Origin: Lactobacillus sp. ESL0680
GTDB lineage: Bacteria > Bacillota > Bacilli > Lactobacillales > Lactobacillaceae
Assembly (NCBI RefSeq): GCF_029392855.1
Contig: NZ_CP113945.1
Span: 186,001-250,000 of the forward strand
Reading direction: 5' to 3'
Length of the DNA stretch: 64,000 bases
In this document: positions 58,160 through 64,000 of the stretch, piece by piece
Layout: each line of letters begins with the position of its first letter
Numbering within the stretch: position 1 is the stretch's first letter
Made by a program: the position numbers and the translations under genes
The notes under the pieces: model-generated
What the model was told of the DNA's origin: nothing
Database searches by the model: none
Seen by the model: only the letters and a program-made list of their open reading frames with translations

Positions 58160-58476
58160 AAACTATTTTAGTTTGTTGTGGAACGGGCGTTGCTACTAGT
58201 CCTCAAGTCGCTAATAAAATTAATGATTTTTTAGCAGACCAAGGATTAGATCAAATTGCTGAAGCTACGCCAGAGCCTGTCGCAGAAGCCAAAGGATCTG
58301 TTGAAAATGATGCTAATGTCATTATTTATGTTGGCATTGCTCCAGCTGATGGGGAACTTCAAGAAGCACTTGATCAAAACAACGTTGTTGGTATGGTAGG
58401 TTTACCATGGCTAACTGGTATGGGACAAGATGAAGCTAATCAAAAAGTAGCTGATATTGTTAAACAGGCAAAATAA
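58156..58476 (+). CDS. PTS EIIB component, galactitol type
   Basis: A 106-residue EIIB of the GatB class. The phospho-cysteine is Cys8 in VCCGTGVATS, matching the CGTGVATST loop of GatB; the neighbouring Cys7 is additional. The remainder is a small Rossmann-like domain. The start overlaps the EIIA stop. It accepts phosphate from EIIA and passes it to the sugar bound by the EIIC encoded next. Cytoplasmic. Confidence 0.92.
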   Translation: MKTILVCCGTGVATSPQVANKINDFLADQGLDQIAEATPEPVAEAKGSVENDANVIIYVGIAPADGELQEALDQNNVVGMVGLPWLTGMGQDEANQKVADIVKQAK

Positions 58477-58500
58477 CAAATCGTATAGGAGATGATTTGA

Positions 58501-59865
58501 ATGGACTGGAACGCGATAGTTCAAGGAATTTTAAGCGTTGGAGCTCAAGTATTAATTCCAATTTTAATTATGATTTTGGGACTAATATTTGGAATGAAGC
58601 CTTCTAAGGCTGTAACTTCTGGACTGTATCTAGGAACTGGGTTTATTGGTATGTCAATGGCAATAAACCAATTAACTCAAACTGTTAGTCCTGCTGCTAA
58701 AGCTTTAGCTAAATATACTGGAATCAATTTACCTGCGGTAGATTTCGGCTGGACTGGTGCAGCTTCAATTACATGGAGTTGGACCTTAGCTTTTCTTTTC
58801 TTTGCAGTGGAAATTGTTGTAAATATCATTATGCTTCTGGCAAAACTGACAGACACGATGAACGCAGATATGTGGAATGTTTGGGGAGTGGCCTTAACTG
58901 GCTATATGGTTTACCAAATTTCTGGTAGTTTAATTTGGGGCTTCATCTGTGGTGCAATTCAAGTAATGATTTGCTTGAAACTTGGCGATATGTGGAGTAA
59001 AGAAATTGCTAATATGTTAGGTTATGAGGGTGTTACTGTAACTCACATTGAGGCTTTCACTGCTATTATTATGTCACCTATTAATAAATTGATGGATTAC
59101 ATTCCGATTTTTAATCGTGAATGGGATGCTACTGCTTTAAAGAGAAAAATAGGTGTTTTTAGTGAGCCTGTAGTTATGGGATCGATTATTGGTCTGATTT
59201 TAGCTTTAGCAGGAAGATATAGTATTGGTGATGCACTTAATCTCGCAGTCACTGTAGGTGCGGTAATGGCAATTTTTCCAGTAATGGCTAAGTTCTTTAT
59301 GGATGCTTTGACACCATTTGGTTCAACTATGAGTGACTTTATGAAAAAGCATGTTAAAGGTAGAACATTTGTCATCGGTTTAGATTGGCCTATTTTAGGT
59401 CAAAGTACGGAATTATGGGTAACAATGGTTCTAATGATTCCTGTATCAATTATTTATGCTGCCATTTTACCTGGAAATACTATTTTACCAATTGCTGGTG
59501 TTATTAATTACTGTATTGGTGTTGGTGGATTGCTACTTACAGGTGGTAATTTACTAAGAATGTTGGTTTTAGGCGTTATTTATGAACCGGTTTTCTTATA
59601 CGGTGCATCATACTTTGCTAATATTTTTACTAAATTAGCTAAATCAAGTACTTCTATTAAGGTACCAGCTGGCTCTCAGGTCTCATGGAGTTCAATTGAA
59701 GCTCCTGAGTTAAGATATGCAATGGCTTGGGCTGGACGTGGCAATATTTGGGCCATTATAGGATTGATTGCTTTACTTGCTATTTTTTGGTGGCTATATA
59801 GATCATTTAAAAAGAATCCAATTCCAGCTTTAAAGTATCAAAAACCTACTGCTAAAACAAAATAG
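58501..59865 (+). CDS. PTS EIIC component, galactitol type
   Basis: A 454-residue membrane permease of the PTS-EIIC_2 (GatC) family with about ten to twelve hydrophobic segments. Family features are VLIPILIMILGLIFGMKP at the start, ALKYTGINLPAVDFGW-like text (here AKYTGINLPAVDFGW) after helix two, GYEGVTVTHIEAFTA, and GVIYEPVFLYGASYFA near the end. GGAGATG lies ahead of the ATG. It completes the transporter with the A and B genes before it. A small membrane protein and an aldolase follow. Confidence 0.93.
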   Translation: MDWNAIVQGILSVGAQVLIPILIMILGLIFGMKPSKAVTSGLYLGTGFIGMSMAINQLTQTVSPAAKALAKYTGINLPAVDFGWTGAASITWSWTLAFLFFAVEIVVNIIMLLAKLTDTMNADMWNVWGVALTGYMVYQISGSLIWGFICGAIQVMICLKLGDMWSKEIANMLGYEGVTVTHIEAFTAIIMSPINKLMDYIPIFNREWDATALKRKIGVFSEPVVMGSIIGLILALAGRYSIGDALNLAVTVGAVMAIFPVMAKFFMDALTPFGSTMSDFMKKHVKGRTFVIGLDWPILGQSTELWVTMVLMIPVSIIYAAILPGNTILPIAGVINYCIGVGGLLLTGGNLLRMLVLGVIYEPVFLYGASYFANIFTKLAKSSTSIKVPAGSQVSWSSIEAPELRYAMAWAGRGNIWAIIGLIALLAIFWWLYRSFKKNPIPALKYQKPTAKTK

Positions 59866-59874
59866 GAGTCACAA

Positions 59875-60087
59875 ATGAAAAAAAGCTCAGGTAAAAAAAT
59901 ATTTTGGACTTGTTTGTCTTTTTTAACTTTTGGTTTATTTAGTTTGGCGCTTATTTCTAAAAATTATTGGCTTAACATTTTCGTTATTGTTTTAGGGATG
60001 CTTATTAATAAGAAGGGAAGTGATGCTCTTTTTATTAAAAAAAGTTTTATTGCTAAGAGTGATATGAGGAGGAAAAATAATTTATGA
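59875..60087 (+). CDS. small membrane protein in the PTS operon
   Basis: A 70-residue protein not assigned to a family. It has a basic N-terminus (KKSSGKK), one or two closely spaced hydrophobic segments (about 9-28 and 32-44) and a long basic tail (NKKGSDALFIKK..RRKNN). It starts 9 bp after the EIIC stop, with AGGAG upstream. Its stop overlaps the aldolase ATG (ATGA), so it is translated within the operon and not a chance frame. It could be an accessory to the permease. Nothing in the sequence gives a function. Confidence 0.72.
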   Translation: MKKSSGKKIFWTCLSFLTFGLFSLALISKNYWLNIFVIVLGMLINKKGSDALFIKKSFIAKSDMRRKNNL

Positions 60088-60854
60088 AATATCCTGCAGG
60101 AAGAATTCCTTTTGAATATGAACGGGAAGATTTAGCAAAAGTTGTTCGTGAAGTTATGGAACGTCGAGACACTAATATTGTTGGTGGCAACATTAGTATT
60201 AAGGTTCAAGACGAAACGGGTAAAAATTATTATGTTATGACACCAACAATGATGTCAGAAGCATATATGGGTTATCTAAATGCTGATCAGATTTTAGTTA
60301 TTGAACCACATACGCGTAGAGTAATTTCAGGTAATGGCAAAGTTACTCGTGAGATTAATATGCATGAAGCAATTTATGATACTAATCCAGATATTAAATG
60401 TGTTTTTCACTCACATGCAGATCAGTGTATGTTTTGGGGAACGAGTGGCTTGAATATGCCAAATGTTACAGAAGCTACACAAAAACTTAAAGAAATTAAA
60501 ACGCTTGACTGGCACCCAATGTGTACAGAAGAATTGGCACAATATGTTGCTAGTGAAATTAAAAAGTTAGGTGCTAAGGCTTTAAGAAATGGTTTTCTGT
60601 TAAATTCTCATGGTACATTGTTTACTTCAGGTGGTAAGGATATGGATCCATTAACAGCACTCCATAAATCTTTAGCCGATGTAGATATTACCGAATATAA
60701 TGCTAAAGTTGCATATAAGCAAACTGTTTTCCAACAAATTGGAGTATTAGATGGATATTATTCTGAAGACACTAAAATTGGAACTTGGGAAGATGTTAAG
60801 GCCGGGAAAGCACTCTATAATAAAAAAACAGCTCAAAATAAAAAGGGCGACTAA
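60084..60854 (+). CDS. class II aldolase/epimerase family protein (FucA-like)
   Basis: A 256-residue zinc aldolase of the AraD/FucA family. Visible zinc ligands are His109 and His111 in FHSHADQ and His176 in NSHGTLF. Glu95 in INMHEAIY is the expected catalytic acid, and GGNISIK is the substrate-phosphate loop. It is longer than FucA (about 215 residues) with an extended C-terminus (VFQQIGVLDGYY). It would split a ketose phosphate into DHAP and an aldehyde. GAGGAGG overlaps the end of the preceding small gene. With the PTS and PfkB it suggests import-phosphorylation-cleavage; the exact sugar is unknown. Confidence 0.88.
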   Translation: MKYPAGRIPFEYEREDLAKVVREVMERRDTNIVGGNISIKVQDETGKNYYVMTPTMMSEAYMGYLNADQILVIEPHTRRVISGNGKVTREINMHEAIYDTNPDIKCVFHSHADQCMFWGTSGLNMPNVTEATQKLKEIKTLDWHPMCTEELAQYVASEIKKLGAKALRNGFLLNSHGTLFTSGGKDMDPLTALHKSLADVDITEYNAKVAYKQTVFQQIGVLDGYYSEDTKIGTWEDVKAGKALYNKKTAQNKKGD

Positions 60855-60970
60855 AAAAGTGCCCTTCTTATAAAGTTTAACCACTTTGACCATATAATAT
60901 TTTTTTATTGAATGCAACTATTTATCAAGATTAATTGTGCAAACCCTGATCATTTTGATCAGGGTTTTTT
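60843..60970 (+). terminator. double terminator after the aldolase gene
   Basis: A first hairpin (AAGGGC 60843-60848 with GCCCTT 60861-60866) overlaps the stop codon. A second, stronger one follows: AAACCCTGATC (60941-60951) with GATCAGGGTTTTTT (60957-60970) around ATTTT. Confidence 0.85.
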
Positions 60971-61082
60971 GTATAATTTATTGATAGTTATTATTTGAAT
61001 AAGTTAAGCTACATAAAGATAAATATATATAATTTAAGTAATTTTTTAGCAGATGAATTTAATAATGGAAAAATTGTAATAG

Positions 61083-61196
61083 CAATCAGGTAAGATTGTA
61101 TTTGCGACCAAAGGAATTAATCTAAGTCGGCGAGTGATTACGAAATATCGCCAAAAATTGAATATTGCTAACAGTTATCAACGCAAAACAAAATAA
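61083..61196 (+). pseudogene. rpoN: remnant of sigma-54 (RpoN) C-terminus
   Basis: The plus-strand frame from 61083 to the TAA at 61194 reads QSGKIVFATK, then GINLSRRVITKYRQKLNI, then ANSYQRKTK. This reproduces the end of sigma-54, where the RpoN box (consensus ARRTVAKYRE) follows an I.LSRR helix and is followed by I..S..RR. A stop (TAG 61080-61082) closes the frame upstream, and no start or ribosome binding site is present, so only the last about 37 codons remain. The gene was presumably lost by deletion. The reading ends just before the minus-strand reductase terminator. Confidence 0.72.
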
Positions 61197-61229
61197 TAGC
61201 AATCCCAAAATGCTCGGATTGCTGTTATT
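61192..61229 (-). terminator. terminator of the aldo/keto reductase gene
   Basis: AATAATAGCAATCC (61192-61205) pairs with GGATTGCTGTTATT (61216-61229), one G-U pair. On the minus strand it follows the reductase stop by 17 bp and ends in an A/T-rich tract. Confidence 0.75.
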
Positions 61230-61245
61230 TGTTAATTGCTAAATT

Positions 61246-62187
61246 TTACGGCAAATCGTTACCTGCTGCTAAATAAATGTCATACCACTCTTGAGCAGAT
61301 AAACTAATGTCTGCTCCCTTCACACTATCAATGATATGTTCAGGGTTCATTGTGCCGATAACTACTTGAATTTTAGCAGGATAGCGCAAAATCCATGCTG
61401 CCGCAATGGCATTTTTGGAAACACCTTTTTGGTCGGCTAACTTTTGTAAAGCGGCATTTACTTCAGGAAATTTAGGATTACCAATAAAGTTACCCTCGAT
61501 TTGCCCATATTGAAATGGGGACCATGCTTGAACCGTCATGTTGTGCAAGCGAGAATAATCAAGGACGCCGCGATCATGGTCAATACTACGTGTATCAGTC
61601 ATGTTGGTATGAATGCCAAAGTCGATGGGTTCCGTGTGCATGACGCTAAATTGTAGCTGGTTAATCAGTAACTTTTGACTGATACCTTGTTGCAATAATG
61701 CAACTTGCATCGGGTTGAAATTAGAAACACCGAAGTGGCGCACCTTTCCTGCAGTTTGTAATTCGTCAAAGGCAGCACCAATTTCAGCTGGGTCCATTAG
61801 GGCATCAGGTCGATGCAAAAGTAGACTATCAAGATAATCAAGCCCCATTCTGGTTAAAATGCCATCAACAGCCTCAATGATATATTTTTTGGAAAAATCA
61901 TAGCGGGTAGTTTTGTAATTTAACCCAGGATTTTCGTAAATACCAGTTTTGGATTGGATATAGAAGTCTTCGCGGTTAAGTGATGATTGCTTAAATGCTT
62001 TGCCGAAAACTTCCTCGGACTTGCCGTGACCGTAAACGTCGGCTGAGTCAATATAATTAATACCGACATCATGAGCGGTTTCTAAAGCCGTCGCGGCTTC
62101 ATTAGTCGTTAGTGCATTCATGCGCATAATGCCTAGCGCAATTTCTGAGCCAGAAAAATTTGTCTGACCAATTTTAATTTGTTTCAT
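61246..62187 (-). CDS. aldo/keto reductase
   Basis: A 313-residue NADPH-dependent oxidoreductase with the TIM-barrel AKR fold (YdhF-like group). The catalytic tetrad is visible: Asp and Tyr in YIDSADVYGHGKSEE, Lys in YIQSKTG, His in LLLHRPD. The substrate-side block GKVRHFGVSNFNP and the cofactor end VIGTMNPEHI follow. AAGGAGGTAC precedes the ATG. It is a single gene between its own terminator and a 336-bp gap. Substrate unknown; general carbonyl detoxification is common for this group. Confidence 0.93.
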   Translation of the reverse strand: MKQIKIGQTNFSGSEIALGIMRMNALTTNEAATALETAHDVGINYIDSADVYGHGKSEEVFGKAFKQSSLNREDFYIQSKTGIYENPGLNYKTTRYDFSKKYIIEAVDGILTRMGLDYLDSLLLHRPDALMDPAEIGAAFDELQTAGKVRHFGVSNFNPMQVALLQQGISQKLLINQLQFSVMHTEPIDFGIHTNMTDTRSIDHDRGVLDYSRLHNMTVQAWSPFQYGQIEGNFIGNPKFPEVNAALQKLADQKGVSKNAIAAAWILRYPAKIQVVIGTMNPEHIIDSVKGADISLSAQEWYDIYLAAGNDLP

Positions 62188-62523
62188 AAGAGTACCTCCT
62201 TACGATTAGTATAAGTCTTTTTGAGCCTAAAGCTAATCGAATATTATGTTTGTAGGTGATGTAAATAAAAGGAAACAAATTATTTGTTTTGTGCTTTATT
62301 TTTTATAAAATAAGAACTTTATCTTAAAAATAAGCATAAAAATTCATATAACACGAATTATTTGCTGAAATAATGTTGAAATATTACATTAGAAAGTCTA
62401 CAATTAACGAGAATTGTCAATTGGTGATTTATGAATGGTAAATAATTAACGAAATATTTTAAATGACGTCGAGACTTTATGGCGTTAAGTTTACCGATAA
62501 TTGTTAATTTGTGGGGTAAAAGA
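62188..62523. other. AT-rich divergent intergenic region
   Basis: 336 bp between the minus-strand reductase and the plus-strand transporter. It holds a 17-bp palindrome (62273-62289). No clear gene or riboswitch fold was recognised; promoter boxes for both sides must lie here but none stands out. Confidence 0.55.
62273..62289. promoter_or_regulatory. palindromic operator candidate
   Basis: AAACAAAT-T-ATTTGTTT is a perfect 17-bp odd palindrome, 86 bp ahead of the reductase start and 235 bp ahead of the transporter start. No T run follows, so it is more like a repressor site than a terminator. Confidence 0.45.
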
Positions 62524-63690
62524 GTGTATAAGAAAAAGGGATTTATTTTTGCAATTGTTGGCACAGCCTGGCTGTTTGATGCGATGGATGTTGGTTTATT
62601 GTCGTTTATTATGCCAATTGTGCATAAGGAATGGGCATTGACCAATTCACAAACCGGTTTAATTAGTTCAATTAGTACGATTGGCATGATCTGTGGTGGC
62701 TTTTTCTTTGGTTATTTGGCTGATCGAATTGGTCGCAAAGACACATTAATGTTGTCGCTACTAACGTTTTCAATTGGGAATTTTGTATTAGCGTTTGCAC
62801 AAGGCTTCGATTCATTTTTAATAATTAGGTTCTTCGTTGGGATGGGACTTGGTGGTGAGCTGCCAGTTGCAGCAACCTATGTTTCGGACTTATATAGTGG
62901 TGCTAAACGATCACGAATGTTAATTTTAGCTGATAGCTTTTGGGCTTTGGGCTGGCTAGTTGCATCATTTTTGTCATTTGCATTGAATGGTATTTTATCT
63001 TGGCGTGGTTTGTTAATAGTAACGGCAATTAGCGCATTTTTTGCAATTGTTGTGCGTAAACACGTACCAGAAATTAAGCAGCCGGCTAAAAAAGAACATC
63101 ACTTTACCATTAGTAAATTTTTAAACTTTAAAACGATTATGCTGTGGCTAGCTTGGTTCATGGTTATGTTTAGTTACTACGGTATGTTTATGTGGCTCCC
63201 GGGAATTATGACAAGTAAAGGTAATAGTGTAGTAGATAGTTTTGGCTATTCAGTTATTATTATCGTTGCACAATTGCCTGGATACTTCACTGCTGCTTGG
63301 CTCACTAAAAAAATTAACCTACGTTATATTTTTGCAATATATATGGTAGGAACAGCAATTGGCGCCGTTTTATTTGGTCAAGCACAGACACCGGTTGCAA
63401 CGGTAATTTGTGGTTGTATCTTGTCCTTCTTTAATTTGGGTGCTTATGGGACGATTATTGCCATCACACCAAGTATCTATGAACCAGCAATTAGAGGAAC
63501 AATGACTGGATTGGCTGAAGGAATTGGCCGAATTGGTGCAGTAATTGGGCCACTGCTTGTTGGGGTATTAATTGACCAAAAGATTGGAATTAATGCAATT
63601 TTTGTTATTTTCATGATTTCGCTGCTCGTTGGAGCTGCGGCAATGCTCTTAATACCTGTCAAAAAGCAAGCAGAAGTTAATGAGGATTAA
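62524..63690 (+). CDS. MFS transporter, sugar-porter/NiaP-like
   Basis: A 388-residue major facilitator with 12 hydrophobic segments. DAMDVGLLSFIMPI in helix 1 and GYLADRIGRKDTLM after helix 2 (the MFS loop 2-3 motif) are clear. GMGLGGELPVAATYVSDL in helix 4 and SIYEPAIRGTMTGLAEGIGRIGAVIGPLL resemble the NiaP and aromatic-acid:H+ symporter group. GTG at 62524 with GGGGT upstream is chosen; an ATG at 62479 in frame is possible. It overlaps the nadC-like gene by one to four bases, so it may import a pyridine precursor such as quinolinate or nicotinate. Confidence 0.87.
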   Translation: MYKKKGFIFAIVGTAWLFDAMDVGLLSFIMPIVHKEWALTNSQTGLISSISTIGMICGGFFFGYLADRIGRKDTLMLSLLTFSIGNFVLAFAQGFDSFLIIRFFVGMGLGGELPVAATYVSDLYSGAKRSRMLILADSFWALGWLVASFLSFALNGILSWRGLLIVTAISAFFAIVVRKHVPEIKQPAKKEHHFTISKFLNFKTIMLWLAWFMVMFSYYGMFMWLPGIMTSKGNSVVDSFGYSVIIIVAQLPGYFTAAWLTKKINLRYIFAIYMVGTAIGAVLFGQAQTPVATVICGCILSFFNLGAYGTIIAITPSIYEPAIRGTMTGLAEGIGRIGAVIGPLLVGVLIDQKIGINAIFVIFMISLLVGAAAMLLIPVKKQAEVNED

Positions 63691-63692
63691 TG

Positions 63693-64000
63693 ATGAACAA
63701 TTTATTATTACGTGAAAAACTAATTGGCTTTTTAGAAGAAGATCTTGAAAAAGGTGATTACAGTACCCAGTTTTTAACCGGGAAAAAGATCAGCGGTCAT
63801 TTTGTTGCTAAACAAGATGGCGTTATCTGTGGTCAGCAGGTACCACAAGTTGCTTATGATCTATTGGGTCAGGCAAACTATCATCCACTAGTAACCGATG
63901 GTACTTTAGTTAAACAAGGAACGTTAATTGGGGAAGTAACTGGTGATGCAGCAGTTATTTTAAGTGCTGAACGTGTGGTATTAAACCTTATTCAGCGAAT
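63693..64000 (+). CDS. nadC: nicotinate-nucleotide pyrophosphorylase (NadC-like), 3' end cut by window
   Basis: About the first 100 residues of a quinolinate phosphoribosyltransferase-like protein are visible. LEEDLEKGDYST matches the N-terminal block (L.ED...GD.TT). VAKQDGVICGQQVP corresponds to the GV.aG turn, and VTDGTLVKQGTLIGEVTGDAAVILSAERVVLNLIQR is the barrel-sandwich region with the ERv.LN.lQR block. It would make nicotinate mononucleotide from quinolinate and PRPP. ATG at 63690 or the adjacent 63693 is served by GAGG. ModD, a close relative linked to molybdate genes, cannot be excluded from the N-terminus alone. Confidence 0.85.
   Translation, partial: MNNLLLREKLIGFLEEDLEKGDYSTQFLTGKKISGHFVAKQDGVICGQQVPQVAYDLLGQANYHPLVTDGTLVKQGTLIGEVTGDAAVILSAERVVLNLIQR

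Larger units (their letters stand above)
60971..61245. other. non-coding stretch with gene remnant
   Basis: The rest of the gap after the double terminator. It is AT-rich up to about 61080, where no signal is seen. It then holds the sigma-54 fragment (61083-61196) and the terminator of the reductase gene (61192-61229). Confidence 0.7.

Noticed and set aside
62358..62687. 109-codon minus-strand frame across the MFS start and its upstream gap
   Set aside because: Opposes conserved MFS motifs, no ribosome binding site, no recognisable domain.

Overview
The window looks like a low-GC Lactobacillus chromosome (delbrueckii/acidophilus group in the broad sense). Supporting signs are the chromosome-segregation block rsmG-noc-parA-parB-DUF951-ychF-DUF1129, the pairing of an L-lysine-type murE with an aspartate-racemase gene, strong AGGAGG-type ribosome binding sites, several TTG/GTG starts, many PTS and GPH sugar transporters, and stem-loop plus U-run terminators. 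The species cannot be fixed from the sequence. The pectin/arabinan gene set would fit a plant-diet or pollen-feeding insect gut lineage, but that is inference.

Layout. 1-4.8 kb: sugar genes, namely the tail of an L-xylulose-5-P 3-epimerase (UlaE type), an L-ribulose-5-P 4-epimerase, and a beta-glucoside PTS overlapping its 6-phospho-beta-glucosidase. 4.8-14.4 kb: an unknown protein, yaaA, a histidine phosphatase, a TetR-controlled ABC transporter, small unknown genes, a second TetR regulator, two tandem flavin reductases, a tyrosine phosphatase, an ApbE flavinyltransferase and CvpA. 14.6-20 kb: the conserved segregation block. 20-28.5 kb: a heterodimeric ABC exporter, a two-component system, murE with an amino-acid racemase, and a small membrane protein. 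28.5-32.3 kb: a complete riboflavin operon behind an FMN riboswitch.

32.3-60.9 kb is an AT-richer carbohydrate island with two parts. The first part (32.4-55.8 kb) handles arabinose-rich pectin side chains. It holds a GH2 beta-galactosidase and a GPH transporter on the minus strand. Divergent from these are an 830-residue protein of no named family, a ROK kinase, a PL4 rhamnogalacturonan lyase, a second GPH transporter and a GH51 arabinofuranosidase. Next come the repressor AraR and, divergent from it, an araB-araD-GH43-transporter-GH51-GH93-araA operon. Only the GH93 exo-arabinanase has a signal peptide. The inferred flow is release of short arabino-oligosaccharides outside the cell, uptake, intracellular cleavage to L-arabinose, then AraA-AraB-AraD to D-xylulose-5-P. 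AraR-box-like palindromes and a cre site sit on the araB promoter. The second part (55.8-60.9 kb) is a galactitol-type PTS with a PfkB kinase, a DeoR regulator and a class II aldolase; its substrate is unknown.

60.9-64 kb: a remnant of the C-terminus of sigma-54 (RpoN), an aldo/keto reductase, and an MFS transporter followed by the start of a nadC-like gene cut by the window end. No tRNA, rRNA, CRISPR array, insertion sequence or prophage was recognised.
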